Made by a program: the position numbers and the translations under genes. Positions 35,616 to 43,767 of a stretch of 64,000 nt of DNA are shown here, piece after piece. Every line of letters starts with the position of its first letter. Within the stretch, counting starts at the first letter, position 1. The notes under the pieces were generated by a model. That model made no database searches. It saw only the letters and a list, made by a program, of their open reading frames with translations, and was not told the DNA's origin. Source of the stretch: Acidobacteriaceae bacterium (GTDB taxonomy: Bacteria > Acidobacteriota > Terriglobia > Terriglobales > Acidobacteriaceae); NCBI GenBank assembly GCA_003134995.1, contig PLDC01000025.1, forward strand, positions 1-64,000. Direction: 5' to 3'.

Positions 35616-35912
35616 TTAATGTATCGGCCCGGCTGGATTCATGCGCGGGTCGAGCTTGATCTCGCCGAAAGCGCTTTCATAGCCGGCGACGTTTTGCTGC
35701 AGCAGTCCAAGCAGCGCTTTAGCCTGTTGCGGGCTGAGGTAAATGCCCTGAAAGTTGCGAATCTCGACGTGACTTTCGGTCTGCTGCTGCAGTGTCCCGA
35801 AAACCATAAAGAAGTCCCAGACATTCACTCGCATCTGCACACTGTTGGCGTAGGCTTCGCGGTAATCAGGGGCATTGACCAGCTTGAGGTTGGGTTGGGC
35901 AGGAACGGTCAT
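35616..35912 (-). CDS. DUF3467 domain protein
   Basis: A 98-residue protein. YREAYANSVQMRVNVWDFFM and VFG, followed by an IYLSPQQAKALLGLLQQN helix, match DUF3467, a small conserved family of unknown function. The ATG at 35912 gives the standard length; the longer frame up to 35993 adds residues that look non-coding. It ends 28 bp from the start of the GT39 gene, same strand, so the two may be cotranscribed. Confidence 0.8.
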   Translation of the reverse strand: MTVPAQPNLKLVNAPDYREAYANSVQMRVNVWDFFMVFGTLQQQTESHVEIRNFQGIYLSPQQAKALLGLLQQNVAGYESAFGEIKLDPRMNPAGPIH

Positions 35913-36175
35913 AGAAAAGCAGTGTAATGACTTAGCGGCGCGAAGGGAAGTCGTGGCCGCAGAAATCGTCGATTGATCGTAAGACACCGACAAAAATTGT
36001 CAGCAGAACTGCGCATTTCTGGCTGCCAGCCCTCGCGGGGTATGCCGCGAAAGGTCATGGACGTAAGCTACTTTGCTGAAACCAAAGGGGTTGTAGGATG
36101 TCTGTATCACTGTCGATGGCGTTTGAAGTGCTGGATTCGTAGCGGTTCCTAAATCGAACTTTGCGAGTTTATTCT

Positions 36176-36730
36176 ATGAGCCATAAGCCTGACGATGCGG
36201 CTATCGAAGAAATTCTTCTCCCAGAGAACCTCATCTCCCTTGAGGCCGTGCTCGAGGAGGGCGTCACGCCTTATGACGTCACCATGGTGTTGGCGAAAGT
36301 GTTTCGCGTGCAGCACGCCGAAGTCGCGCTGCTAAGGCTGGATGGCGGCCTGCTGACGTTCATTTTGCCCGAGCACTTGAGAACCACCGGAGCGATTCCG
36401 ATTTCGAGTAAGGCAGTGGCTGCCCACACCGCGTTAAGCAAGAAAGCCGAGATCTTCAACAATTTTGCCCGAGTAAAGCACGCCAGCATCTTCGAGACGA
36501 TCAAGCCGGTAGGAGTTGAAGCTGAAGAGGAGGCGGTCGTCCCTTCGCCCATTCAGAAGCTGATGTCGGTGCCCATTCTTGATCGGCATCTGACTGTGCT
36601 GGGCGTGATTCAGATCTCGCGCAAGGGATTGGATGCGCGCTTCACTCAGGATTTCAGCCGCGAGGATTTGCACGACCTGGAACTCGCCGCCGGAGTTCTG
36701 GCAGCTTCGCCGGTGATGCAGGCGAATTGA
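36176..36730 (+). CDS. GAF domain protein
   Basis: A 184-residue protein consisting mostly of one GAF domain: a helix (ISLEAVLEEGVTPYDVTMVL), then beta strands VEVALL-type (HAEVALLRLDGGLLTFILPE), VAAHTALSKKAEIFNNFARV, and the final LMSVPILDRHLTVLGVIQIS followed by RKG. GAF domains bind small ligands or mediate dimerisation. No output domain is attached, so it may act as a partner of another sensor. The ATG at 36176 is used; the frame also has an upstream TTG. No strong ribosome binding site. Confidence 0.78.
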   Translation: MSHKPDDAAIEEILLPENLISLEAVLEEGVTPYDVTMVLAKVFRVQHAEVALLRLDGGLLTFILPEHLRTTGAIPISSKAVAAHTALSKKAEIFNNFARVKHASIFETIKPVGVEAEEEAVVPSPIQKLMSVPILDRHLTVLGVIQISRKGLDARFTQDFSREDLHDLELAAGVLAASPVMQAN

Positions 36731-36752
36731 TTACATTTACCCGGTGGCAGAA

Positions 36753-38120
36753 TCACTGCAAAATTGTGAACTTCTTATTGCTCTTGAGCGATTGCCGTGG
36801 GGTGGTTACGACAACTGTACCGGTCGTAGCGCCCGACGGTACAACCGCCGTCATGTAGGTGTTGGAGAGCACCGAAATGTCTGTGGCGGGAACTCCGTTG
36901 AACGTTACTTGGGTCGTGCCAGTTAACCCCTGACCAAGTATCTGCACTGTGCTGCCAACGCTGCCCTGGCTCTGCACGAAGGCGACGAACGGCGCGAGTT
37001 GGTTGTTGAAGCTGTATACAGCGCCCTCCTCGTACGTTCCCCCGGCCAAGTTTACGCCGTAGAACGTGCCAGAGGTGTGCTGCAGCAAGCGCCAGTCCGA
37101 GTTGTTCTCCTGCCAGTCGCCGACGTTCGTCAGGAACGTGTAGGTACCTTCCAGCGTGAGTTGGTAGATCACCCCCGCATACGGGTAAGCCCCTCCAGCC
37201 GAAGCTACGCCGTAAAGGTTTCCATCGCTGCCCTGTACCACCCCGGCGTCAGGGTAACCTCCATTGGAAAAGTCAAAGCTTTCCAGGACAGTCGGGGATC
37301 CGGTGTCGCTGTACAGGCGAAAAGCGGTGCCATACCCATAACTGCCGCCCCAGTAGTTTGTACCGTAGAGGTTGCCGTCCGAGGCTTGAATTACCGGGAC
37401 CGAAGGACCAAAGCCAGTCTTCAGGTATTCGTAACACTCCCCATACGTGCCGAAGTCGCGTTCCCATTGCACAGCTCCCTGCAGACTGAGCCTGCTGATG
37501 GAGCCGCAGTCGTAGACGCCGCCCGAGCCTACCACGAGATAGAGCATTCCGTCGGTGCCCTGCGTCAACTGCCAAACCCCGCCTAGCGGCTGAGGATAAG
37601 AGAACGAATAGAAAATTTCGGGTGTTCCCGACGGCTGGTAGCTGTAGACGCCGGCCTTATTTGCTCCGTAGAAGCTGCCGTCGGTACCCTGGATCAGGGA
37701 GTTCTGAGGGTCACTCCCGTCAGTCCCTCCTGTGAAGTTATACAGCACTGTGAAGGACCCTGAGTTGATGCGAAAGATCACGCCGTCGTCGAAACTGCCG
37801 CCGCCTGCCGTACCATAAAAGTTGCCGTCGGATGCAAGAACCAGCCCACTAGGATAGCTGCCGTCAGAGCCAGCGAAGTTATGGAGCACCTTGAACTGAG
37901 TTCCCCCAGGCGCAATACGGAATATCGTTCCGAGACCATAAGTTCCCCCCCGGTTAGTAGTGCCATAAAGATTTCCGTCCCGTCCTTGCACGAGCGGTGC
38001 TTCAGGGTATGCAGCCGTGCTTCCGTCGAAGGAGTAAATCGTAGTGTAAGTCTGTGCGTGAGCCATTGACAGCATCATGGCAACTGACGCGAGCACGACG
38101 AGTGGTTTGGAAATCCGCAT
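36753..38120 (-). CDS. GloVer tandem-repeat secreted protein with C-terminal IPT/TIG domain
   Basis: A 455-residue protein with a signal peptide (LVVLASVAMMLSMAHAQ). Residues about 25-370 are tandem units of the form LVQGRDGNLYGTTNRGGTYG, then G.IF.I..GG...VLY.F, repeated about every 40-50 residues, the pattern of choice-of-anchor GloVer repeats. A C-terminal IPT/TIG-like beta domain follows (GSVGSTVQILGQGLTGTTQV). It is secreted; likely a beta-propeller in adhesion or polymer binding, but no activity is known. This repeat class is common in Acidobacteria. It is convergent with the GAF gene. Confidence 0.85.
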   Translation of the reverse strand: MRISKPLVVLASVAMMLSMAHAQTYTTIYSFDGSTAAYPEAPLVQGRDGNLYGTTNRGGTYGLGTIFRIAPGGTQFKVLHNFAGSDGSYPSGLVLASDGNFYGTAGGGSFDDGVIFRINSGSFTVLYNFTGGTDGSDPQNSLIQGTDGSFYGANKAGVYSYQPSGTPEIFYSFSYPQPLGGVWQLTQGTDGMLYLVVGSGGVYDCGSISRLSLQGAVQWERDFGTYGECYEYLKTGFGPSVPVIQASDGNLYGTNYWGGSYGYGTAFRLYSDTGSPTVLESFDFSNGGYPDAGVVQGSDGNLYGVASAGGAYPYAGVIYQLTLEGTYTFLTNVGDWQENNSDWRLLQHTSGTFYGVNLAGGTYEEGAVYSFNNQLAPFVAFVQSQGSVGSTVQILGQGLTGTTQVTFNGVPATDISVLSNTYMTAVVPSGATTGTVVVTTPRQSLKSNKKFTILQ

Positions 38121-38347
38121 GGTTGGCGATCCAGTCTAAGGGGGTAGCGAAACCGAAATCGAAAGGACAGATCAAATGCGACGCAACTTTATCACGAGCA
38201 GAATACCTCAGCAATATGCAGAAACTTGCAACTCCACTTGCGGCATCTTTCTTTCGGTGCGGGTAACCTAACCGACAAAAGTAAGGGGGGAGAATGCAGG
38301 TGGGCAGAGTGTTAAAAGGGCCAATTTGACATCGGCCCTAACTTAAT

Positions 38348-38432
38348 TGGTGCGAAAGGGGGGACTCGAACCCCCACGGTTTTACCCGCCAGATCCTAAG
38401 TCTGGTGCGTCTGCCAATTCCGCCACTCTCGC
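38348..38432 (-). tRNA. tRNA-Leu (anticodon UAG), CCA encoded
   Basis: On the minus strand the acceptor arm GCGAGAG (38432-38426) pairs with CTTTCGC (38358-38352), followed by discriminator A and an encoded CCA (38350-38348). The anticodon loop CTTAGGA between CCAGA and TCTGG gives UAG. A long variable arm is present, as expected for a leucine tRNA. GGTTCGAGTCC-type T-arm bases lie at the expected place. Confidence 0.95.
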
Positions 38433-38568
38433 AGTGCTCTGATTATACAAAGCGCGGGCACAAATCTTTAAGGACAGGGCGACACAGAATTACGCAGAAC
38501 AGGCGCGGATATACACCGTTCCGCGTCGTGGCGGCGTATGGCCTGATGGGAGGCGCCCCGCGAGCGTG

Positions 38569-38856
38569 TTACTGTACGGCGTTCAATCCCTGATAGATGA
38601 ACATGCCGGCCAGCACTAGCAACAGCACTCCGGAGCCGGCGCCGAAAACCCAGACTGGAATCGTCAACCGGTTTACCTTCGTGATCAGTTCCGTCTGCTC
38701 TTTTTGCAGGTGAGCGCTCGCTTCGTCGAGGTACAAAGCCTCATCCTCATGCATGGTTAGCGTGCTGCGGTAGATGAGAAGGAGGATAAGACCAACGGTA
38801 AAAACACCCCAGACAATCGCCAGCCCAATCATTAAAGGAGTCCACGTCCATTGCAT
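38569..38856 (-). CDS. Small two-helix membrane protein
   Basis: A 95-residue protein. The N-terminal membrane segment (PLMIGLAIVWGVFTVGLILL) and the C-terminal one (VWVFGAGSGVLLLVLAGMFI) flank an acidic, probably coiled cytoplasmic or periplasmic loop (DEALYLDEASAHLQKEQTEL). The ATG at 38856 is preceded by GAGGTGG; the longer frame above it is rejected. Topology suggests a hairpin membrane protein. Family not recognised. Confidence 0.7.
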   Translation of the reverse strand: MQWTWTPLMIGLAIVWGVFTVGLILLLIYRSTLTMHEDEALYLDEASAHLQKEQTELITKVNRLTIPVWVFGAGSGVLLLVLAGMFIYQGLNAVQ

Positions 38857-39084
38857 AGGCCACCTCGACAGTTTCCAAGCCTGTTGGCGACTCCCTCGAT
38901 TCCGCAAGATGCTGGCGAGCGGCCCGGCAGCCTGAATCGTGAGGGAGGGCCTAACGCAAACATTATAGACCTTTTGGCAAGTCTTGCAGGGGAATCCTTG
39001 CGGACGGTTCGGCATCGAATTAACTGGCGGCAAGTCAGCCGAAGTGTTACCTTGCTATTACTTGAGCTACCAGTTTGCCACCTC

Positions 39085-39093
39085 TGCTATAAT
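39085..39093 (+). promoter_or_regulatory. Extended -10 promoter of the Fe-S carrier gene
   Basis: TGCTATAAT gives a perfect TATAAT (39088-39093) with the TGn extension, 30 bp before the start codon. No good -35 stands at 17 bp spacing, as is usual with extended -10 promoters. The 5' leader then reads through AAGGAG into the ATG at 39124. Confidence 0.6.
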
Positions 39094-39123
39094 TTATAAG
39101 ACTTTAGAGTCAAGGAGATACGA

Positions 39124-39519
39124 ATGGCGACGACCTCTGTTCCTGATGTAAACACAAATACCGCACCAGCGACTCCCGAAGTAAAGAAAACCCCGCCGGT
39201 TTCACTCACCGCCAGCGCGGTTTCGAAAGTAAAAGAGATCATGGGACAACAGACTCCCGTGCCTGCCGGGCTGCGTATTGGCGTGGTCGGTGGGGGCTGC
39301 TCCGGATTCTCCTATTCCATGCAGTTTGAAAATGCCGCCGGCATGATGGATAAGACCTTCGACATGGATGGACTGAAGGTGTTCGTCGATGCGACCTCGG
39401 TCATGTATTTGAACGGCTGCATCGTCGATTACGTTGAGACGCTCGAAGGCGCCGGGTTCAAGTTTGAGAATCCAAACGTCAAGAGCACCTGTGGTTGCGG
39501 ATCGTCGTTCAGCGTGTAA
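39124..39519 (+). CDS. A-type Fe-S cluster carrier (ErpA/IscA family)
   Basis: A 131-residue HesB-type protein with a low-complexity N-terminal extension of about 25 residues rich in Thr, Pro and Val. The Fe-S-binding Cys residues are present: Cys in GGGCSGFSYSMQFE and the C-terminal pair in STCGCGSSF. It receives or delivers 4Fe-4S or 2Fe-2S clusters to apoproteins. An AAGGAG ribosome binding site and an extended -10 promoter lie upstream; a UUCG-loop terminator follows, so it is a single-gene transcript. ErpA versus IscA cannot be told from the sequence alone. Confidence 0.9.
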   Translation: MATTSVPDVNTNTAPATPEVKKTPPVSLTASAVSKVKEIMGQQTPVPAGLRIGVVGGGCSGFSYSMQFENAAGMMDKTFDMDGLKVFVDATSVMYLNGCIVDYVETLEGAGFKFENPNVKSTCGCGSSFSV

Positions 39520-39547
39520 GCTTCGTCGTCACGAGCAAGATTCGTCA

Positions 39548-39582
39548 AAGGCCCCATCTTCGGATGAGGCCTTTTGTTTTTG
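39548..39582 (+). terminator. Rho-independent terminator with UUCG loop
   Basis: AAAGGCCCCATC and GATGAGGCCTTT pair (11 of 12) around a TTCG tetraloop, followed by TTGTTTTT. It sits 29 bp after the Fe-S carrier stop. Confidence 0.9.
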
Positions 39583-39605
39583 AATCGAGCACTCTGCACG
39601 GTGTA

Positions 39606-40667
39606 CTACTGCGGCGGGGATGAAGGAGTCGTCGGCTGCGCTGGCGAAGATGGGGTGGTCGTATTCGAATTGTTGCCGAAGCCCGATTGCCCTGATTGCC
39701 CGAATGACGATTGCCCAAATGATGACTGCCCCGACGAAGGCTGTCCGAACGAAGACTGGCTCGATGAACCGGTGGTCGAGTTCGGCTGCAAATTATTCGT
39801 CGCAGCGGTAAGCAGCGAGGGCTGATAAGGCGTCGTGATCAAGCCGCCGCGGTCAAAACTCGGGTCGTAAACAAACTGCCACTCGTTGTACTGTTTTTTC
39901 TTGTTGAACAACCGAATCGTATCTTTCTTGACGAGGCTCGCCACGCCCACAATCGGCCCACCAGCGGCGAATGGCTGGCTGCTAGAACCGGAATTCGTAT
40001 CTCCCTGCGGCGTGCCGGTCGTACCCGCAGCTGCCTGCGTCGGATCTGTCCCCGTAGCAGGAGTGGTCCCTGAAGTTCCCGATTGATTCGTAGTCGCTTG
40101 CGACGAGTTCGCCCCGGTCGCGCTGTTCGAGTTGCTGCCAAGTCCCGATGACTGCGAGAACACGCCGGATTGGTTCACTCCGGAGCCGGAGCTGCCGAAG
40201 GCCGAATTACCGCTTGGGCTGCCGAACGCGGAATTGCTCTGCGTTGACGGGTTCAGTCCGTTTAATCCTGCGGGCGAGCCAGCCGGAGTTGCGCCGGCAA
40301 TACCTCCGGCGAGCGTTACTCCCGGGTCGCCGAAATGGAGCAGCTTGAAATCTTTATTCTTATTGAGCGGATCTTTGTAGTGCTTGCGCAGGTAGCGCAG
40401 ATTGTTGGTGTTGTCGAGATCTTCAAGCTTGGTTGGGTAGCGTCCGAACTTTTTGTAATAGCCGCGGATGGCGCGCGAGTATTGCACGCCGCGGTGAATC
40501 ATTTCCTGTTCCTGATCGCGCTGAATCTCGAATTGAATCTTCATCAGCTGGCTGGCTGCCAGCGCGAAGATGCCCATCAGCGCAACCACGAGAAGCAGCG
40601 TGAGCAGGATATAACCTTCTTCCTTGCCTCGCTTCGATCTTCGCCTTGCTGCCGCAAACAGCTTCAC
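39606..40667 (-). CDS. Atypical pseudopilin with Ser/Gly/FG-rich low-complexity tail
   Basis: A 353-residue type IV pilin-like protein. The N-terminal signal KRGKEEG is followed by YILLTLLLVVALMGIFALAA, a class III leader with the hydrophobic helix, but position +5 is Thr, not the usual Glu. After a globular segment (YSRAIRGYYKKFGRYPTKLE), residues about 110-350 are Ser-, Gly-, Asn- and Gln-rich with many SSFGQ/SAFGS units, ending in Pro/Thr. The GTG start at 40667 overlaps the previous stop (GTGA) with AGGGGAA upstream. It is the last gene of the pil operon. The missing Glu5 suggests a minor pseudopilin; the long FG-rich tail is unusual. Confidence 0.8.
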   Translation of the reverse strand: MKLFAAARRRSKRGKEEGYILLTLLLVVALMGIFALAASQLMKIQFEIQRDQEQEMIHRGVQYSRAIRGYYKKFGRYPTKLEDLDNTNNLRYLRKHYKDPLNKNKDFKLLHFGDPGVTLAGGIAGATPAGSPAGLNGLNPSTQSNSAFGSPSGNSAFGSSGSGVNQSGVFSQSSGLGSNSNSATGANSSQATTNQSGTSGTTPATGTDPTQAAAGTTGTPQGDTNSGSSSQPFAAGGPIVGVASLVKKDTIRLFNKKKQYNEWQFVYDPSFDRGGLITTPYQPSLLTAATNNLQPNSTTGSSSQSSFGQPSSGQSSFGQSSFGQSGQSGFGNNSNTTTPSSPAQPTTPSSPPQ

Positions 40668-41290
40668 GACGGGTTCCCCTGCGTTAACGGAATATTTTGC
40701 GGAGGTCCGCTGCCGACTACGTCCTGAATATCGACCGAAGTTGGAGAAATCTTCACGACTTTGTAGCGGCGGTCAACGATCTCACCTTCGCCCGCAATAA
40801 AAGTATCCTCTCCCTTGATCAGAAAAATCTTTTTAGGTTCTCCGGGCCGGCTGGCGAAGCCGAAAAATTTCAACGGAATCGGCGTCGCTGGCGGCGGAGC
40901 CGGTGCAGTGTACGTAATCTCTCCCGGTTTATGGTCGGTTGCTGCCGCACCGATGACGGTAGGAATCTTCACGTCCTCGGCCTGCGATATGAAAATATTT
41001 CGTCCCGAGCCATCGTATTTAATCGCTTCGGTGGCGGCGAGCAGTTTCAGGTGGAGCGTGGGGTCAAGGCTCTGCGATGGAGTTTCCTTTTTTGCTTTCA
41101 CGGGCGCAGCGTGCCGCGCCGCCGGACGCGCAGGAACAGTGGGCGCAAGTGGGTCAACAGTAGACACCGGCGTGGTGGAAGCGATGGTGGAAGAAGATGG
41201 CATGAACTCGTAGGCGACCACGATAAGGAGAACGACTCCCAGCGCCGCCGCAACGATAATCTGCTTCCGATTTTCTGTTCCCAGTTTCAC
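40664..41290 (-). CDS. PilP/GspC-like inner-membrane protein
   Basis: A 208-residue bitopic protein: a short cytoplasmic end, one membrane segment (IIVAAALGVVLLIVVAYEFM), a Pro/Ala-rich linker, then a C-terminal beta domain (PLKFFGFASRPGEPKKIFLI; GEGEIVDRRYKVVKISPTSV) resembling the homology region of PilP/GspC, which links the inner-membrane platform to the secretin. Its GTG overlaps the pilO stop (TAGTG). It has no lipobox, unlike classic PilP, and is anchored by a transmembrane helix, as in GspC. Confidence 0.75.
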   Translation of the reverse strand: MKLGTENRKQIIVAAALGVVLLIVVAYEFMPSSSTIASTTPVSTVDPLAPTVPARPAARHAAPVKAKKETPSQSLDPTLHLKLLAATEAIKYDGSGRNIFISQAEDVKIPTVIGAAATDHKPGEITYTAPAPPPATPIPLKFFGFASRPGEPKKIFLIKGEDTFIAGEGEIVDRRYKVVKISPTSVDIQDVVGSGPPQNIPLTQGNPS

Positions 41291-41835
41291 TACGCGCCCG
41301 CCTTCAAATACGTTTGCAGTTTCATTTGCAGCTTGATGGGACCCTTCGCTTCGCCAGCCAGCGTTATGCTGCTGATCAGGAAAAACGTGTCATCGCGTTC
41401 CAGCGCATTGATAAACGTTGCCAGGGATTTGTAATTGCCCGAAAGTTCCGCTTCCATCTCCACCGGATCCAGCCGGCCGGTTTCTTCGTCTTTCACATTC
41501 ACGGGATATCTTGCCTGCTCGATCGTGACTCCATTGGCCGCGGCCAGCTTGCCGAATTCGGTTGCGATCTGAGAATCCTGGGAAGGGAAGCGCTTCTTGT
41601 AGAAGTCGGCGATCTGCTTATTCGCAGTGTGAACTTTGTCGGGCAGATCCGTGAGCGGCCCAACCTGCTTGGTTTTAGTTTGCAACTCACTCCACAACTG
41701 GTTCATTTCCTGCCGCCGCGAATCGGTCGAACCCACCAGCGGTGAAAATAGCAGTCCGAGCGCAACGATATCCACGCCCGCCAGAATCGCCAGCGAGGTC
41801 TTAATATTTTTCCGGGTTTGCCTCAAGTCTGGCAT
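41290..41835 (-). CDS. pilO: Type IV pilus inner-membrane alignment protein PilO
   Basis: A 181-residue bitopic protein: membrane segment (LAILAGVDIVALGLLFSPLV), then a coiled segment (RRQEMNQLWSELQTKTKQVG) and a ferredoxin-like C-terminal domain (VEMEAELSGNYKSLATFINA). It fits PilO by size, topology and position between PilN and the PilP-like gene. PilN and PilO form a heterodimer that aligns the machine. ATG at 41835 shares one base with the pilN stop. Confidence 0.85.
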   Translation of the reverse strand: MPDLRQTRKNIKTSLAILAGVDIVALGLLFSPLVGSTDSRRQEMNQLWSELQTKTKQVGPLTDLPDKVHTANKQIADFYKKRFPSQDSQIATEFGKLAAANGVTIEQARYPVNVKDEETGRLDPVEMEAELSGNYKSLATFINALERDDTFFLISSITLAGEAKGPIKLQMKLQTYLKAGA

Positions 41836-42563
41836 CAGGGTTTGCTCCCTTTCAAAGCGTTCGTTGGTGCCGGGGCTTTCTTCGGTGGTGCCGGCGTCTT
41901 CGCTGGCGTTTTTACTGGTGCCTTCGAAATCGTTTTTGCTTTTGTTTTGATTGGCGCCTGCGTTTCCGTCTGGGCCACCGTCGTCAGCGCGGGCGCCAAT
42001 TGCGGAATGTAGACCGCATTGATGTTGAACTGCACCGTATCCCCACTTCCCGCAGCGGCCGTCGTTTCCGTCTCAATGTAGGTTTGCGCGAAGTGCCCCG
42101 AATCCTCCATGCGCCGTACCAACTCGAGGACCTTGTCCCGCGAATCGCCACCCACGGCCATCTTCAGCGTAAGCTGATTTTCCTCATCGAGCGCGGGATG
42201 AATCGAAATCAAATGAACCCGCGCCGGCATCACCTTCTCGAGATCTTCCAGCACATGCGTCCATGAAAGCGTTTTGCGCTCGATCAATTGGTTCAGGAAT
42301 TGGGACTGGTCGCGAGTGGCGCGATTCTCCGGCTGATTCAGAAATGCCTGGGCTCGTTCGCGCTTGCGGTCACGCTCCGCGATCTCGGAGCGGTAGGCCG
42401 CGATGGTGGCATGGTCCTGCCGCGCAGCCCTCCAGTTCGAAATGGTGTAGGTCAGCAGAGCCAGCGTAGCAATCACAGCAATGGCCAGAGCCGTCCCCCA
42501 ACGCAGCCAAAACTGCCGCGCATCTTCATAGGGCTGGCTCGCGAGATTGATGTTCAGACGCAT
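41835..42563 (-). CDS. pilN: Type IV pilus assembly protein PilN
   Basis: A 242-residue bitopic protein. The N-terminus MRLNINLASQPYEDARQFWL contains the conserved INLxxxPY motif that binds PilM. The membrane segment ALAIAVIATLALLTYTISNW is followed by a coiled coil (IAAYRSEIAERDRKRERAQA) and a ferredoxin-like domain. The C-terminus has a Lys/Pro/Thr/Ala-rich tail (KTPAKTPAPPKKAPAP) not typical of PilN. A palindromic repeat stands 12 bp before its start. Confidence 0.88.
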   Translation of the reverse strand: MRLNINLASQPYEDARQFWLRWGTALAIAVIATLALLTYTISNWRAARQDHATIAAYRSEIAERDRKRERAQAFLNQPENRATRDQSQFLNQLIERKTLSWTHVLEDLEKVMPARVHLISIHPALDEENQLTLKMAVGGDSRDKVLELVRRMEDSGHFAQTYIETETTAAAGSGDTVQFNINAVYIPQLAPALTTVAQTETQAPIKTKAKTISKAPVKTPAKTPAPPKKAPAPTNALKGSKP

Positions 42564-42574
42564 ATGTAAACCAG

Positions 42575-42642
42575 CTGTCAGTTGCCAGTAGTCAGCCGCC
42601 AGTAGGTCTCGCTGGCAACTGGCAGCCGGCGACTGGCGGCTG
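42575..42642. repeat. Interleaved palindromic repeat between pilM and pilN
   Basis: Two pairs of arms alternate: CTGTCAGTTGCCAG (42575-42588) with CTGGCAACTGGCAG (42612-42625), and CAGCCGCCAGT (42593-42603) with ACTGGCGGCTG (42632-42642). The second pair matches perfectly over 11 bp. Because the order is A-B-A'-B', both stems could form only as a pseudoknot. It lies just upstream of the pilN start on the minus strand. Confidence 0.7.
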
Positions 42643-42645
42643 CCT

Positions 42646-43542
42646 TTAAGAAATTAGTGCTCCTACCACTCCGGCCATTCGCCAGCGCGGCACCGAACCT
42701 CCGGTGCTCACTCCCAGTTGCGAAGCGCTCACAAGTTCCTGGACTTCGGCGCCGGTTTGCGCGCGCAGCGCAGGCGCCGCGCTCCCCGTGTCCGATATTC
42801 CCGCAACGAAAATCTTCTCTATATTTAGATGATACGTATCCTGAAAAAAAACTACCGACGGATAAACGTCTTCGGCCAACTGATCTCCCGTGATGGCAAC
42901 CCCACGCATGTTTTCAAGCGTGCGGAACAACTGAAGCTGATCGCCATTAAGGATTGCGATACTTGTAGTTCGCGCGTCCACTTTGACAACCAAAGTAGGC
43001 CTCTCGCCCTCCGCAGCGCCAAGTGCCGCCAGCATGGAAGGCAGAATCACCCCGGGGCTGAAACCGGCATCGCGAAAGGCAGCTTCGTATTCCTCGACCA
43101 CGCTCGCCACGGCCACCGCGGCGACCACACGAATGCCCTCTTTTGATTTCTGCGCGTGGTAGGAAACCCGAGCCTTGTCGACGTCAAAGGGCAATGATTT
43201 TTTCAATCGAAACCGGACCACATTCGCGGCCTCTTCGGAGTCGGCGGGCAGAGTATCGAATTCGAGCAACACAACACGAACCGCCGCGTCAGGCACCACA
43301 GCGATCACATCGTGCGTGCGTCCGGCCACACTTTCGAGAGCCTCTTCGATTGCGGCTTTGACAGCATCGCGCTGGCGCAGGTTGCCCTCAACCAGATCTG
43401 GAACCACGCAGCCGGGCGCAAGTTCGCGCGCGGCGCAGGCCGCCAGGCTGCGCCCATCGTCAGACACTCGCCCGACCAGCACGCGGTCGGCGGCGATCTC
43501 ACACGCCAGCTTGGGTTTCGCCGTATTGTTGCCAGAAGTCAT
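42646..43542 (-). CDS. pilM: PilM-like actin-fold protein
   Basis: A 298-residue cytoplasmic protein with the actin-like fold of PilM, recruited to the membrane by PilN. The first phosphate loop is unusual (LACEIAADRVLVGRV instead of a G-D/IGSS type). Later segments (DVIAVVPDAAVRVVLLEFDT, KSLPFDVDKARVSYH, EKIFVAGISDTGS) fit PilM. It is shorter than typical (about 350 aa), so nucleotide binding may be reduced or lost. It is the upstream neighbour of pilN; a palindromic repeat lies directly before its ATG. Confidence 0.8.
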   Translation of the reverse strand: MTSGNNTAKPKLACEIAADRVLVGRVSDDGRSLAACAARELAPGCVVPDLVEGNLRQRDAVKAAIEEALESVAGRTHDVIAVVPDAAVRVVLLEFDTLPADSEEAANVVRFRLKKSLPFDVDKARVSYHAQKSKEGIRVVAAVAVASVVEEYEAAFRDAGFSPGVILPSMLAALGAAEGERPTLVVKVDARTTSIAILNGDQLQLFRTLENMRGVAITGDQLAEDVYPSVVFFQDTYHLNIEKIFVAGISDTGSAAPALRAQTGAEVQELVSASQLGVSTGGSVPRWRMAGVVGALIS

Positions 43543-43547
43543 AAGAA

Positions 43548-43764
43548 CAGTGGTCAGTGACTAGTGGTCAGTGGCCAGTAAATTCGCCACTTACCATCCG
43601 CGTGACACTTGTCGCCGATCAATTGGGCCTTTCTACTAATTCAAACGCCATATCGCATTAATTGCAATACCTGATAGGGCACTGCATAGGGCACTTGGGT
43701 AGTGACCAGCCGCGCGAGGCGGCTGGGATTAAACTGACCACTCATCACTGACCACCGACCACAG
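43548..43764. repeat. Long-range inverted repeat between pilB and pilM
   Basis: CAGTGGTCAGTGACTAGTGG and following bases (43548-43579) face inverted words ACTGACCACTCATCACTGAC (43733-43764). Between them CCAGCCGC/GCGGCTGG (43706-43713, 43719-43726) form a perfect 8-bp hairpin. The left block stands 6 bp before the pilM start. The same words recur before the smr gene at 56031. Confidence 0.7.
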
Positions 43765-43767
43765 CTT

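Noticed and set aside
37000-38000. Regular repeats at 37-38 kb as a CRISPR array or tandem repeat DNA
   Set aside because: The periodicity is at protein level (GloVer units of 40-50 residues), with divergent DNA and an intact reading frame.
39574-39825. Plus-strand Cys/Asp/Pro-rich frame near 39.7 kb
   Set aside because: It is the shadow of the FG-rich repeats of the pseudopilin gene on the other strand, and the terminator of the Fe-S carrier lies in its start.
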